Origin: Nymphaea colorata
Taxonomy: Eukaryota; Streptophyta; Magnoliopsida; Nymphaeales; Nymphaeaceae
Direction: 5' to 3'
Length of the DNA stretch: 64,000 bases
Assembly (NCBI RefSeq): GCF_008831285.2
Contig: NC_045144.1
Location: 12,069,672 to 12,133,671, forward strand
Below the pieces are notes generated by a model. The model saw nothing but the letters and a program-made list of their open reading frames with translations, was not told the origin of the DNA and searched no databases. This document shows, piece after piece, positions 1 to 12,400 of this stretch. The position numbers and the translations under genes were made by a program. Positions within the stretch are counted from its first letter, which is position 1. Every line of letters starts with the position of its first letter.

Positions 1-184
1 GAAGGCATCAAAGAGCAAGAGAGAATGAGAGAAAGAGAACTGGCAGAGGAACGGAGCTGCGACGGTGAGTGCGGCGACGGTGGAGCGGTGACAGTGAGAG
101 CAGCCTCTGGTGCGACGGTGAAAAGGAGGAGCTGCGGAGGGAGGAATTTGTTTCGATATGCGGCGGTCACAAAGCATTTCGAGC

Positions 185-332
185 GGGTGAAATTTCACCC
201 ACCCGAAGGTCCGAGCTGCGAGCTCAGACTTTTGAGCGGGTGAAATTTCACCCACTCGCTTATACGTTAAACGGGGTGAAATTCACCCCGTTTGATGCAT
301 CTTAGGTTGGGCGGGTGAAATTTCACCCGCCC
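185..332. repeat. Array of perfect palindromes (GGGTGAAATTTCACCC)
   Basis: A 16-bp perfect palindrome, GGGTGAAATTTCACCC, occurs at 185-200 and 238-253 and again inside a 24-bp perfect palindrome at 309-332, which adds GGGC and GCCC arms. A one-base-off variant with a 17-bp core lies at 272-290. The copies are 36-55 bp apart in GC-rich DNA that follows a purine-rich leader (1-180), and ordinary AT-rich sequence resumes after 340. No protein is supported here; the short open frames look incidental. It could be a transcription factor operator cluster, a foldback terminus of a transposon, or a structured 5' UTR; the sequence does not decide. Confidence 0.85.
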
Positions 333-339
333 GTACCAT

Positions 340-1480
340 TTTTTCCCTCCCCTCTCATTTTACCCCAGCTATCAAATGGGGCCTAATTAATTTGGTTTCA
401 TTTTTGAATTAAACCAATTTTGGGAAAGTGAATTAGTTTCAAATTCTATTTAATTGCTTTTTGAGTTGGATTGTAATCTCACTAAGGAGAATTTTAATTT
501 GAAAATTTTTGAATTAGATGACATGGAAAGAAAATTACATTCTCTTTGAAATTTTGAATTTCATGGCACCTACCTAGCTCACATACATGGGCTAGATGAT
601 TCCAGATTCTGTCAAGGTATATATCACGACTTCAACTAGACTCTAATTTTCATCATTTATAATTTTAGACTATAAATTTTATCCAATTTTAGTTTGAATA
701 ATGTTTTGGATACTCTTTTTGGCGAGTGTGCGCCAAATTGATTGAATCCTCACATAGTGCAATTTGGTTGCTCAATAAATCAAATTCTTTTGACTTATTT
801 GAGTCGTATCATGCGATCACGTACTCTAAATTGTGTATGTTGACTTAAGGTAACCTTAAATTTAAGGTTTTTGTGATCAAGAATTAACATGGACATTTAC
901 TCCATAAGTCCAGTATTGGAGAAATTGAGTATGATAATTTTTTTTAATGTAGCTTAAGTTAGGATTTCTAACCCAAATTGAAATTGATTCTTTTTTAAAT
1001 TCTAGACTTAAAATCTTGTCTTTGTCTGGATTGATCTTAGAAACTCATCTTAGATATGGTTTTGAATCTGAAATCTCGTTTCAAATTCAATAGGAGATTT
1101 GATTTTACAATTCAAGATTCTAATTTGAATTAGCATTGAAACTATAATTGATTTCTAGACTCAAGTCTAGGATTGAATTTGATAGGCATTGGAGTTGGTT
1201 ACTTCAAATTTTGCCTAAATTATTTCGTAAAATTTTCAAACTACAACTATAAAAATTTGGAGTGTTAACAAGCACCAAGCGGTGTTCTATTTCAGGTTAA
1301 ACTAAAAATTTTGAAAGTGACTAAAAAATTTTTGAAGCGTCATCCATGCAGTAAAGAGGACTTAAGTCAAAGTGATAAGTTCTTTATTTTATTGAGGATA
1401 ATATTGTGTGCTCCATGTATGCACAAAAATTTTCATATCCAGCTACAAAAGTGTGTAATTCCAGGCCTTTTCAGCTTACA
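340..1480. other. AT-rich stretch, no gene seen
   Basis: AT-rich DNA with frequent stops in all frames and many loose reiterations of words such as TTTGAATT and AAATTTTGA. I see no conserved protein segment, RNA gene or element terminus. It resembles the untranslated parts of old LTR elements elsewhere in the window, but I could not pair it with a specific copy. Confidence 0.5.

Positions 1481-1517
<37 letters not shown>
1481..1517. repeat. (TG)n(AG)n compound microsatellite
   Basis: About seven to eight TG units pass directly into about twelve AG units. This is an uninterrupted compound dinucleotide repeat and a likely length-variable locus. Confidence 0.95.
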
Positions 1518-1518
<1 letters not shown>

Positions 1519-2906
1519 TAATTAACCAGATGCCATTGCATGGGGTAGTGTACGAAATGCTTGATTTATCAAGCATGGGCGATTGAATTATTAATGCCAG
1601 AAATTAACTAAATACTAAAATTGGTGGACCATAACACGCTCTTTCTCTCTCAAAATGCCCACTCACTCTTTCTCTCTCAAAACGCCCCAACAGAAGGGCA
1701 CACCATCAAGAAAAAATGAAAGATTGCCAACGACAGGTGTGGTCGTGAAAGAAACCACCCACCAACGATGACGGGCGGCAAGTTTTTCGTCCATTATGGA
1801 TGGCCATGGTGATTGGCAGCCGATTTATGTTTTCCTCAAAAAGAAAAACAATAACGCAAGGGAAGATATACATTCCCCAACTGGTTTTTTGGCACCAAAT
1901 CCATCCATAGAAGATGGAAGACGGGTCATGCTTTCCTTTTTTGCTAGATTAACCTTACATGTGGGATATCGTTTCCTCAAAACCCACTTTCCTCTGGTTT
2001 AACCGAGTATTTGGGCGCAACTTTTACCATCATCCTCCCCAAATTGATCGAGCTGCCCCAAGTTCCAGTACGAGGTATGTTCCTTTCTCAATCAGTGTTT
2101 ATTCCCTGCCCTGTTTAGATTGAAGAGATGGCCTATTCACAGCTGAGCCATGCCCAAGTTATTTCAGCAACTAACATAAAAAAAACAGAGGTTTCTTCAA
2201 GCAACGATTCTTGTCAATGTAAATTGATGTGTTATTTGTTTTGTTTGATTCTCTTATACTTTGTTAGTATGTTTTTATTGTATTTTCATAAATTATTGAA
2301 ATCTTTTTAAATACAGGTAATCATGGTCCCTTGTGTTAGCCATGAGGCATAGTATGCTCGTAATCTCAATGGACTTTTTGTGATTAGCATAGTGCTATTC
2401 ATGTGCAGTCCTCTTTTGTTCTCATAAATGTTAAAATGAATTTTCTTTTGTGTCTCTTCTTATATTGAAATCATGTAGTCCAATCTTGCTGGTGGATCGT
2501 CATCATTTTTTTCTATTTGGAAGTCTTTTCGTGACTTTTTTGTCCACGATTCAGTATATGCAGGTTGGACACAGATTGATAATGCCTCAATTAACTAAAA
2601 TTTTGTTTGTGCTGACATAGGTCTTCGATGGGACTACAGTTGATATAAATTGTCAAATTTTACATATGATTATTCTATTGTATTCTCGTTGATGCTCGAT
2701 CTTGTTTTACACTTTCTGGAAAGAGTTGCCTCCTCCTGCGTTTTTACTTTTGTGATGACTCGTTTACCACTAGCTTTATTACAACAATAGAGTTTGTCCT
2801 TGAAACTTCTATTCTATAATCCTCATGCCATGGATAATCTTAAGATAAATATTTGGCATTTGTCTACCAGGATTGACTTCAAGATTCCAAACATTGAGCT
2901 TGATGG
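1518..2906. other. Unassigned stretch, possible short plus-strand exon
   Basis: There are no recognisable domains. A plus-strand frame starting with ATG at 2128 reads 33 hydrophilic residues before becoming hydrophobic and AT-rich, and a possible donor (GAG|GTATGT) lies just upstream near 2075. This could be the 5' end of a transcript, but no downstream exon with family similarity was found, so it is not called as a gene. Confidence 0.3.
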
Positions 2907-2921
2907 CAGTGGTGGAGCCAG
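2907..2921. repeat. hAT-like terminal motif CAGTGGTGGAGCCAG
   Basis: The 15-mer matches the CAGTGGCGGA(G/T)CCAG termini common in plant hAT elements of the Tip100/TTF group, and it lies about 300 bp outside the 3' end of the minus-strand transposase at 3233-5490. It is the probable left end of that element. A matching inverted right end and an 8-bp target duplication were not found, so the right boundary is open. Confidence 0.55.
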
Positions 2922-3232
2922 AAATTTTTGGCTATGGGGCACTAGTACATAGTATGTGAAAAAATTTTCAAACTAAAATATATGTTATTTTAAAAATAAA
3001 GCAAATAAACATAGTTATGAACAAACTTACAATGAGTCCCAACAAGCAAATCATATCATTAGTGTTATGGACAAAATTACAATTGGCCAATGGCATCAAA
3101 ATAGTCAATTGGATGACTGAATATGAACAAATTTACAATTAGCATAAAGAATAAATCAAATGACTATAGTTATAAACAAATTTACAATTGGCCTCAACAA
3201 ACAAGTCAAAAAAACTATAGCCATGTACAAAA

Positions 3233-5490
3233 TTACATGTGGCCTCGTCTGTTTTTCATATTCTGAAAACGATGCATGATTGTTTCATCACTGATACTAT
3301 CAAATGCGTTCCTCTCAATGTAAGTGACTAAAGCGTCATTAACCCATTCATCTCCCATCTTGTTACGAAACCTAGTTTTGATAATGTTCATAGCTGAAAA
3401 TGCTCTCTCAACACTTGCAATTACAACTGATAAAGTTAGTGTCAATTTAATCAACAAATACACCAGAGGAAATATCATGCACTTTCCAGTTGTTACCATC
3501 ATTTCAGATAGCTCAGTCAAAGATTTCAAATTTGAAAACTCTTCAGTGGTTTTTATGTCTTCAAGATATACATCTAATTGACTTTCAAGTCTATAGAGTC
3601 TGCTCCATTGAAATCTTTAGGATAGAACGCGGCAAGACGAATCAATTTATGTTTGTCAAAAGTAGAAAAACTATTCTTTGGACTTAAACATGCCACTGAA
3701 AGAAGAAGCTTTGCATTTGCCTCAGTGAAATGACTGTTCAACTCTTGAAGTTGCATTTCAATAACGACATAAAATACTTCAACACGTTAATGATGCGAAA
3801 ATGTAATCCTTTCATGTACACGTCTGTGTCGTCCTTCAGGTGTATAGATCTCCTCTAAATCAAGCACATATATATCAAATTTGTTGTAAAATATAGGAAT
3901 TTCACACATAAAATAGTCTCAATCATTATCTCTCAAATCTTGAAGGCATGTTTTTGTTACAATAACTAAATTCATAGCATTTACAATATCTTGATCTTTC
4001 CGTTGGAGTGCTTGTGATAGCGTGTCAATTATCCCCAAAACTTTATACATCAAATGTAAGCCAAATATAAATTCAAAATTTTGCAAGGAACGTATCAATT
4101 CAAGTGCCTCCCATTTTCCTTTGAACTCCAGTGAGTATCACCAAGTTGTTTGAGACTCATCTCTTGATTTAATCCTTGTCTTGTTTGAAGTTCACTTAAC
4201 TTAAGTGCTTCAACAATTCTCATGCATTTTGCTTCTTGAATAAGCTCAGACCTTTTGCAAGAAGTAGAGAAAAAATTTGACAATCTGAATAATATTCCAA
4301 AAAATAACCCAGTTACAGGATGATGTTGAGCAACAACAACTAGTGCCAATTGGAGTTGATGTGCAAAACAATGAATATAATATGCAAACTCATTCTCATT
4401 TAATATAAGTCTTTAGTCCATTAAATGCTTCTTTCATATTGTTTGCTCCATCATAACCTTGTCCACGTAAGCTTGCTATGCTCAATCCATACTTGCAAAA
4501 TGTTTCTTCTACTGCTGCTTTTAATGATATGGCACTTGTTTCAAGAGCATGTACAAGGGCAAGAAATTGCTCAACTACTTGACCCTTTTCATTAACAAAT
4601 CGCAATACAATAGCCATTTGTTCTTTAGTCAATATATCTCAAGAATCATCAAGCAATATAGAAAAAAAAAACCTCCAAGCTCCTTCATAATAGCATTTGT
4701 AGTTTCTATTGCACATGCTCTTGTAATATCTTTTTGTATATCAGGAGATGTGAGCTTGTTATTCTCTGGAGCATTCTTTAATACAACTTTATCAATTTGG
4801 CTACTGATCTTTGCAAATGATTTCAATATCTCAATAAAATTTCCTTTATTGAAAGAGGGTTCACTTTCATCACGCCCTCGAAATGGTAATCTTTGCCTTA
4901 ACAATATTCTTATTACATTGACAGTTGCCCAAAGATGAGTTTGATATTCATTTTTCTATTGGTCATTTTGCTTGTGAAGCATTGTACTGATATGCTTTCT
5001 TTGCTGCATTAGGCTTGTACACTTCATTCGTGCTGCATTATGATGACTGTTAGGGCCCCCAATATGTAAATCAAATCTCTTTTTCTCTTTTCAATTGTTA
5101 AACCCATCAGATACAAATGCTATGTTCTGGCTTGAAAAGGTAGCAATATTGACAATATGTTCTATGTTTGGTTGGATTGTACTCCAACCAATTCTTATAC
5201 TCATCAAACCATTTTGGATTAAACTTTCGCTTTTGATGGTTGGGCTAAAAGTCACAATTACGAGGCTGACAAGGGCCTCACAGAAGATAAGCTCTGCAAA
5301 TACTTTCCTGAACATTTGAATGATAAGTTGACATAGGAGGACGAAGCGCAGAATCTGCAAGCAACTCTGCTTCGTCAAATTCCATGTCATTTTGCTTCTC
5401 ACTTGATTCTCCTTCTTTTCTTGATTGGATTTCTTCTTGTTTTGAATAATGTTTATCAGATGTAGGGATTCTCACCACAAGCTTATCCAT
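3233..5490 (-). pseudogene. hAT transposase remnant, TTF/ZMYM type
   Basis: Read 5' to 3' on the minus strand, conserved blocks of the plant TTF-type zinc finger/hAT transposase family appear in the right order. They are an N-terminal region with a tryptophan-rich FNPKWFDEY-like block near 5200, KNAPENNKLTSPDIQKDIT near 4760, KEQMAIVLRFV and GLSIASLRGQGYDGANNM near 4450-4620, LNQEMSLKQLGDTHW near 4130, and the C-terminal dimerisation block ASVERAFSAMNIIKT with RFRNKMGDEW near 3330-3420. The blocks fall in different frames separated by stops, so the gene is dead. Such proteins cut and paste DNA by a DDE mechanism, with the C-terminal block mediating dimerisation. It sits between the terminal motif at 2907 and the tandem array at 5640. 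Confidence 0.9.
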
Positions 5491-5639
5491 GCCTATTCAT
5501 TAAAAATAAAATAAAAAATAATTAATATATAAAGAACATGTAGTTTTCATAATTTTATTTCTTTAATTTTCTTATGGCTCCATTCTCAAGAACAGACATC
5601 TGCAGGAATTGAATCACTGGTTAAAATATCACCATAAAT

Positions 5640-6024
5640 GCAGGCTTTTGGCTTGTCTTAATTATCTTCAGCTAAAGCATGTAAAAAATAAAAACACATA
5701 CACCATAATTGCAGACTTTTAGCCTGTCTCAATTATCTCCTGTCCTAAACAAATATTTTCTACTAAAGCATATAAAAAGATACATCATATTTGCAAGCTT
5801 TTGGCCCGTCTCAGTTATCTCCTGTCCTAAACAAATATTTTCTACACCATATTTGCAGGCTTTTGGCCTGTCTCAGTTATCTCCTGTCCTAAACAAATAT
5901 CTTCTACTAAAGCATGTAAAAAAACATACACCATATTTGCAGGTTTTTGGCCTGTCTCAATTATCTCCTGTCCTAAACAAATATCTTCTACTAAAGCATG
6001 TAAAAAACATGTGTCATATTTGCA
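5640..6024. repeat. Tandem array, ~83-bp unit, five copies
   Basis: Five imperfect copies begin at about 5640, 5711, 5793, 5855 and 5939. Each carries TTTGGCCTGTCTCAGTTAT followed by CTCCTGTCCTAAACAAATAT and CTACTAAAGCATGTAAAAA. Copies 1 and 3 carry internal deletions. The array follows the 5' end of the hAT transposase and is probably subterminal sequence of that element. The 110-codon open frame across it reflects a unit length close to a multiple of three, not a gene. Confidence 0.9.
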
Positions 6025-8072
6025 ACTTCAATATACCTTAATATGCTTAATATCTTTGGGAACTTCTCATGAAAGTCTTCGATTTTGCACTCTTTTGTTA
6101 ATCAATAGTCCTGTTCAATACAAAAACAAAACACATAAAAGTTGGTCTTTGTTTGAATCAACAATGAACTCATAATTACAAAGCAGCGATGATTATGTAT
6201 AAGTATTACTCATTACACTATGCTGAATGGCAAGACATCATGAAACCATGGAAAGGGACCCATGAATCCAAGCCCTGCAATTTTAAGAGGTAGACTGTTT
6301 GAGTCCAAGTGGGGACTCACTCTCATCATCATGGGCTCAAAAAAGAGTTAAATTGTTGTTGTCTTCTTGAAAAGGAAGGTACATACTAACTTAGGGCAGT
6401 CGATGAAATAGACATAATAAAGGACGTTATTCACTTCTCCACTCGGTCCCAGCAAAGTGTTAAAAGATTTTACACTCAATTTTTTTATTTATGAGAAAAA
6501 TGAGGCTGAGCAAGTGAGCAACTGATTTCCTTGTTATAAGTATTACTTTTGATGCCGACAAGAGCTCTGTTTAAATACTTGCAACCAATCCGTTGGCACA
6601 AGCCAGTTGGATCTACCTAAACTCATAAATGATTTGGGGATTATTTAATATTTGATTGGAACTCAAATATATTATTGCAATTTAATAAGAAAGTCTATGC
6701 TTAATCCCTATTCTAATTTGAATTTGGTATAAAGTTTTCATGCTGAATTTGATATATTTCATGCTTCTATGGACACCTAAATTTGAATTTGACACAGATT
6801 CTCATTAAGCAATATCTGGTCAACTGAATTTGTAGCCAAATCTGATAGCAGCAATCAATTTAGGTCTCTTAACAAGGGAGAAAAAGGAAAAGACTGATTG
6901 ATTCTTTTTCTTAACTAGACTACGGTTGAAGACTCTATGTACCAATAGGACAGAAAAAAGTATCAAAACAGAATGAAAGTAGTCTTTAGAGTTTAGAAGA
7001 TCATTTTTGTGAGACTATTCATCTCCTTAGTCCTTAGCATGAGCTACAAAACATTAGGTAGCCACCTAGCAGGGAGTCCTCTGCCAGCGGTGAGCGGCCC
7101 AGCGCCAGTCTGGGACAAAGTTTAAGTAACTACTGTGGGTCCGTGGATCTCCGGGCGCTTCTTCTATCTTTAGCACAAAAATCAGACACATGAGACAAAA
7201 GCATTGAAAAAGGGGAAAACAAATTATTCAAGAAGAAACTATTCATTCATGATTCAAGAAGAAGAAGAAGAAGCACCCTGTCGGCTGCTGCCGCCTGCCT
7301 CCCTTGGACTTGGAGGCTTGACCCTTGCTGGCTGCTGCTTGCGCCGCTGTGCGGTTGCGGCCCTGCGGGCCTGCAGCCTTGCCCTTCACTCGCCGGTTCG
7401 CCCTTTCGGCCTTCGCCCTTCGGGAGTTTCTGCTTTTAGTTTCGGGTGAATTTGGGCGGACTGCGGGCAGAATGTTTTATGTTTTCTGGAGCTGGATCAA
7501 TTGGACTGCAGGACCCGATCCATTTTTGACGTGGGCAGCACGGCGTCAACACGGGCGTGGTCGACATAATAGAAAAAGATTTTAAGTGCCAATGCTCCAT
7601 TATGTGGGGGAAAAAAATTACCTATAGTTGTAGGCCTGGACATTCCATGTGTCATTCCCTATGCCTAAAATTGTTGGGAATGATATAGACAACTCCCAAC
7701 GGCTGCGGTGGTCGTGGTCGGTAAAAGAATTCCCACAGAACTTTCACCGACCACCCATAATCCATTGACAATTGAACTGCCTTCTAGGCAGAGCTACTAA
7801 ACAATGCCTTCTTTGGCCTCTCTCGAAGAACACATCATGTAGCACATCATCACAATTCACAAGCCCGCTTGGCCTTGTCCACCACTCATTTCTGCCCCTT
7901 GCAAGATCCCAAGAGATAGTTTGCGATCATGTTCTTCCATCTGAGCTTCGTAGCCTCTTGAAAATTGGCTGAATCATACTTTCTTTAGTGAATGACAATT
8001 AGGATGTCGATGATGGTGGAGGTGGAAACAACGAGCTCACGAGGACTACCACTTCTTCTTTATGTGCTCCCC
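6025..8072. other. Gene-free stretch with a GC-rich island at 7260-7570
   Basis: No conserved coding segment was found. Most is AT-rich, but 7260-7570 turns sharply GC- and CpG-rich, with runs such as GCTGCTGCTTGCGCCGCTG and CCCTGCGGGCCTGCAG, preceded by a (GAA)n tract near 7255-7275. The open frames across the island are low-complexity Leu/Ala/Arg/Gly strings and probably not genes. A 7-bp-stem hairpin (GTTGGGA...TCCCAAC) lies near 7673-7700. The island could be an old promoter/UTR or the untranslated leader of a retroelement. Confidence 0.4.
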
Positions 8073-8388
8073 CGTTAGCAGAATTAAAGGGGTTGCTGCC
8101 GTTATCTGATCACTCCGATTGGGAAGGATTATCTCCAACTGCCTTACTGATTATCTCTCAAAATCTTGTTTCCATGCTTATCGTTTCTTGTAAGGCAAGT
8201 GAATCCTACATGATTCTCTTAATAATAGTAGTCTGGTTTGTACTCTATATAAAAAGAGACCTCTTTTCACAAAAAGAGGTATGAAAGAATAAATAAAAGA
8301 AGAGCCCCCTTTCTCATGGTTGTAGGCAGTCATAGCCAAACCACGTATATCGTTGAGCCTTATTGTGTGATTTTCTCCATGTTTATCA
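8073..8388 (+). repeat. 5' LTR of the copia element
   Basis: It begins at the GTTAG shared with the 3' LTR and ends in TTTATCA immediately before the primer binding site. Shared landmarks include ATTAAAGGGGTTGC, GGGAAGGATTATCTCCA, TTTATCGTTTCTTG and GGTTTGTACTCTATAT. The last supplies a TATA-like box near 8240 and is followed by AATAAA near 8290. Promoter and polyadenylation roles are inferred. Confidence 0.85.
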
Positions 8389-8401
8389 TGGTATCAAAGC
8401 C
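8389..8401 (+). promoter_or_regulatory. Primer binding site for initiator methionine tRNA
   Basis: TGGTATCAAAGCC directly follows the 5' LTR. It is complementary to the 3' end of plant initiator methionine tRNA with one mismatch to the usual TGGTATCAGAGCC, the standard primer for copia reverse transcription. Confidence 0.9.
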
Positions 8402-8442
8402 ACCATCAAATTAGATTCTGGCATATTGGTATTCTCTCTAAT

Positions 8443-9368
8443 GGCTGATGTCTAAACTGGAGCTACTCAAGGAGACAAAAATTCCAGAGGAACAAAATCC
8501 TCCGATCAGCATGGCAACACATTGAAGATCACGTTCCCCCCTCTCAATGGTGTAAACTATCTCAGTTGGGCCAAAGTTGTGCATCTATTTCTTAGTGGGA
8601 GATTTAAGGCAGGATACACCAATGGAAAAATCAAACCTCCTGCCACTAATGATCCCAAGTATTAAGCATGGGGATCTGAAAATGACATGGTTATGTCGTG
8701 GCTCATAAACTCAATGAAGCCGTCAATAGCAAATTTGTTCACGTATCAAGATATGGCTCAAGGCGTAAAGGAGTCTATGAAAGAATTATTCAGTGAGCAA
8801 AATAATCTTGCTCAAATATATAAAATACAATGTGAAATTGCTACACTCACGGTGGGAGACATGGATGTTCATCTCTACATCAACTGACTTTGCAGTCTTT
8901 TTGATGAACTCCTTCAGTACCGACCAGCTACTTCTGATCCTACTGTCTTCAAACAACAGTTCGAGGAAGACAAAATATTTAAAGTTTGGCTGGTCTAAGT
9001 GAGGAATATGAAAAGTTGCACAGCCAGATCTTGAACTCGTCTCCTCTCCCAACCTTCAATAAAGTGTGTCAAATAATTCAAAAAAATGTCTCTAGGCATC
9101 AAGTTATGAACTCATGCACCAAAAATGAAAGAACAAAAGAAAATTCTGAAAAAATGGCATATATTTCTTATTCTCAAGGAGGACAAAGGAGTGGATTAAA
9201 CAATGCAAGGACTCACAACAAATTAAAGTGCATCCACTGCAAAAACATAGGTCGCACTTGTGAACGATGTTGGGAGATTATAGGAAGACCCGACAAGGAA
9301 AAACTGCCTACTTCTTCAAATAACTCTAATGACATCAACCTGGCGAACTTGTTACAAAGGACGATCTA
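8443..9368 (+). pseudogene. gag: copia gag remnant
   Basis: Translation from ATG at 8443 shows the plant copia Gag start (ITFPPLNGVNYLSWAKVV near 8530), then MSWLINSMKPSIA and an EEYEKLHSQIL block. It ends in a CCHC zinc knuckle near 9227, read as CIHC-KNIG-R-TCER-C: the knuckle histidine has become arginine. In-frame stops (including the fifth codon and near 8664) and a frame change near 8885-8985 show the gene is dead. Gag would form the cytoplasmic virus-like particle. Confidence 0.88.
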
Positions 9369-9469
9369 GAGATATTTTTTCAAAAATTCTCTAAGGCCAA
9401 TCTTGTCTCATTTCAACCAATCGGTGCATCCTTGGAAGGTAAAGGCTCTAGCCTTCTTCTCTATGGCAA

Positions 9470-12400
9470 AAAAATAATACTTGGATTGTTGAATCAGGGG
9501 CTACTGATCACATGACTAGTGAATCATCTAGACTTAGCGAACTTACCAAAGATTATAAACAGCCGGTGTACACTGTCGATGGCTTTTCCACAGATGTCGA
9601 GGGTGCTGGTACAGTCATATTCTTTGGAAAAAATAAGTCTAAAGCTCTTATTGTTCCCAAACTTGCAACATATTTAATCTTTGTTAGTAAGATCACACAA
9701 GTTTACAATTGTTTCATGATTTTTTCTCCCAATGACGTGACATTTTAGGAACTGAACTCGAAGAGAGTCATTGGTAAAGGTCATTTTCAAGGACGCCTGT
9801 ATATGCTCGATGCTAATTGGGTTAACTTCCTCACCAGCCAAGACAAGAGAAGAGATTCTGAATACCAAAATGGCATGCCAGATTGGGTCATATTTCAGAT
9901 CGGAGCCTCAAGCACCTTGTTTTTCACCTCACTATTGAAAATTGGGCCTGCGACACTTGTGAGTTTTCAAGTTCACAAGACTTCTGTTTAGTCATCTATA
10001 AAAAAGTCATTAAAAGCTTTTGATCTTGTACATTATGATGCATGGGAGCCTGCTCTTAAAATATCTCATACCGGATATAGATATTATGTTTGTTTTATTG
10101 ATGACATGATAAGTGTAACTTGGATTTATTTTCTCAAGAACAAAGGTGAGGTACCAAATATATTTGAAAAATTCTACAATCTCATCCATACTTAATATGG
10201 AACTAAGAATAAAAAACTTCATTCTGATAATGGAGTTGAGTACATTAATGATCATCTTAAAAAGTTTATGAGAAAGAAAGGCATACAACCCCAATATTCA
10301 AGTGCTGGAACCCCTCAACACAAAAAAAATGGCATAGCCGAAAGGAAAAATTGCCAACGCTTGAACAACGCCTGACACACATGAATGTGCCACCAAAAAT
10401 ATTGGAATAAAACTATTGGGATGGCTTGCTATATATCTGTCCGGATCCCTAACTCTAGCATTGACAGAAAGGTCCCCCTTGAGATCCTTCTCAACAGACC
10501 AATATCTGTTAAACACCTCAAGGTGTTCGGCTGAAAATATTATGTCCATATGCATGAAAATTTCGGAAATAAGTTTCAGAAACGTGCAGTCAAGGGCATT
10601 TTCATGAGATATTTTGGTAAGAAAACATGGCTACCGATGCCTTGACCCCACTACAAAGAAGATGATGGTCTCGTGGGATGTAATTTTTTTGAAACTGAAA
10701 ATTATTTTGTAGATGCTCGATAAGGGGAGCAGTCCTTTCAGTCCATTGAGCAAAATTGCAACATCACTCTTCCTATGATCGATGCCTTCAATCAGATCCA
10801 TCGCTGACCAGATGATGAACCAAACCAGCCTCTCTCTAATCAAAAGTTGTTGATGAAAATGTGCAAAACAATGAAGAAGGCTCTCAAACCCCATCCACCG
10901 ACATCACCAGCTCCCTTCCTCAAGTGAGACATTCATCTCACCAATGCAGGCAGCCAGACAGGTTAAGTGACTACTATACATACTTGCCCACTGATAATAT
11001 CCGCTATACTGAAAAATATTTTTTGTTTGATGGAATGTATGATTTTTACAAATCTTATGTTCATGCGACTTACATGTTACAAGAACAAAAAAAAATTGAG
11101 GCCGCAAGTAAAGAGTATGAAAGCTGCCATGAAAGAACTTATAGCTCTTGAAAAAAACCAAACTTGGGATATTGTACCCCATCCTAAGGGAAAGAAACTT
11201 GTTGGTTGCAAGTGGATTTATAAAATCAAATTCAAAAGTAATGGAGAAGTAGAGCGGTACAAAGTTTGTATTGTTGTAAAGGGGTTCACGCAACCTGAGG
11301 GGATTGAATACACCGAGACCTTTGCCCCAGTCGCGAAAATGAATACGGTAAGAGCTCTTCTTGCAGTTGCTTCCATAAAACAATGGCGTCTTATGCAACT
11401 TGACGTTAAAAATGTCTTCCTTCGTTGCGAATTGAGTGAGAGGTATTCATGGAAGTACCACAAGGTGTCAAGAGTAAACTTGGTCATGTGTGTAAGCTTA
11501 AGAAAGCCTTGTATAGCCTCAAATAGTTGCCTTGCACGTGCTTCTCTCACCTAAGTAAACCCTCAATAAGTATGATTTCAAACAAAATACTGCAGATTAT
11601 ACCATATTCACAGCCACTCAAGCTGATAAGGTAACCATATTATTGGTGTATGTTGATGGTATTATATCACTAGGAACGACTTTGAGTACATGCAGGTGAT
11701 AAAGGAGTACCTCAACAAAGAATTTGAAATCAAGGACATCGGGACACTTCAGTACTTACTTGGAATCAAAGTCGCTCACTCCAACAAAGGTGTTTTTAAT
11801 CTGCCAAGGGAAGTATGTTGTTGACCTCCTTAAGAAACAAGGTACTTAGGATCCAAAGTTGCAGAGACTCCTCTTGAAACTAACTGCAAGTTAAAAAAAA
11901 AAAAAGACAATATTGTGAAAAACGTAGAGAGTTTTCAGAAACTTGTCGGCAAGCTTATATATTTGACGGTTACTCAGCCATATATAACGTATGCAGTCAG
12001 TTTTATCAGTCAATTTATGCACAATCCTAAATCTAGCCATGTCGAGGTGGCACACAAGATATTAAGGTATTTGAAAGACAGCCTAGGCAAAGGCATTCTA
12101 ATGAAACAAAGTCAGTCACTTGCTTTATCTGGGTACTGTGACATCGATTTGGCTGGAGATCCCAACAATAGAAGATCTCATTATGGTATTGTACATTCAT
12201 TGGGGAAAATCTTGTTACATTAAAGCACAAAAAACAAGTGGTTGTTGTCTGATTTAGTGCGGAAGCAGAATATAGAGCCATGGTCATGTGCACTTGTGAG
12301 CTGATATGAATCAAAGCTCTTCTCAAAGATATGAACTTGGATATTAAGGAACCAATGGAACTAAAGTGTGATAACATGACAGCTATTCACATTGGAGTGA

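Noticed and set aside
5640-6024. CRISPR-like interpretation of the regularly spaced repeats
   Set aside because: Units are directly adjacent without unique spacers, and the context is a plant nuclear transposon.
5709-6041. 110-codon plus-strand frame with repeated QLSPVLNKY-type units
   Set aside because: The periodic protein results from an 83-84 bp tandem repeat; there is no start context or family match.
7204-7585. GC-rich open frames at 7204-7585
   Set aside because: They are low-complexity Leu/Ala/Arg strings in overlapping frames with no conserved segment.
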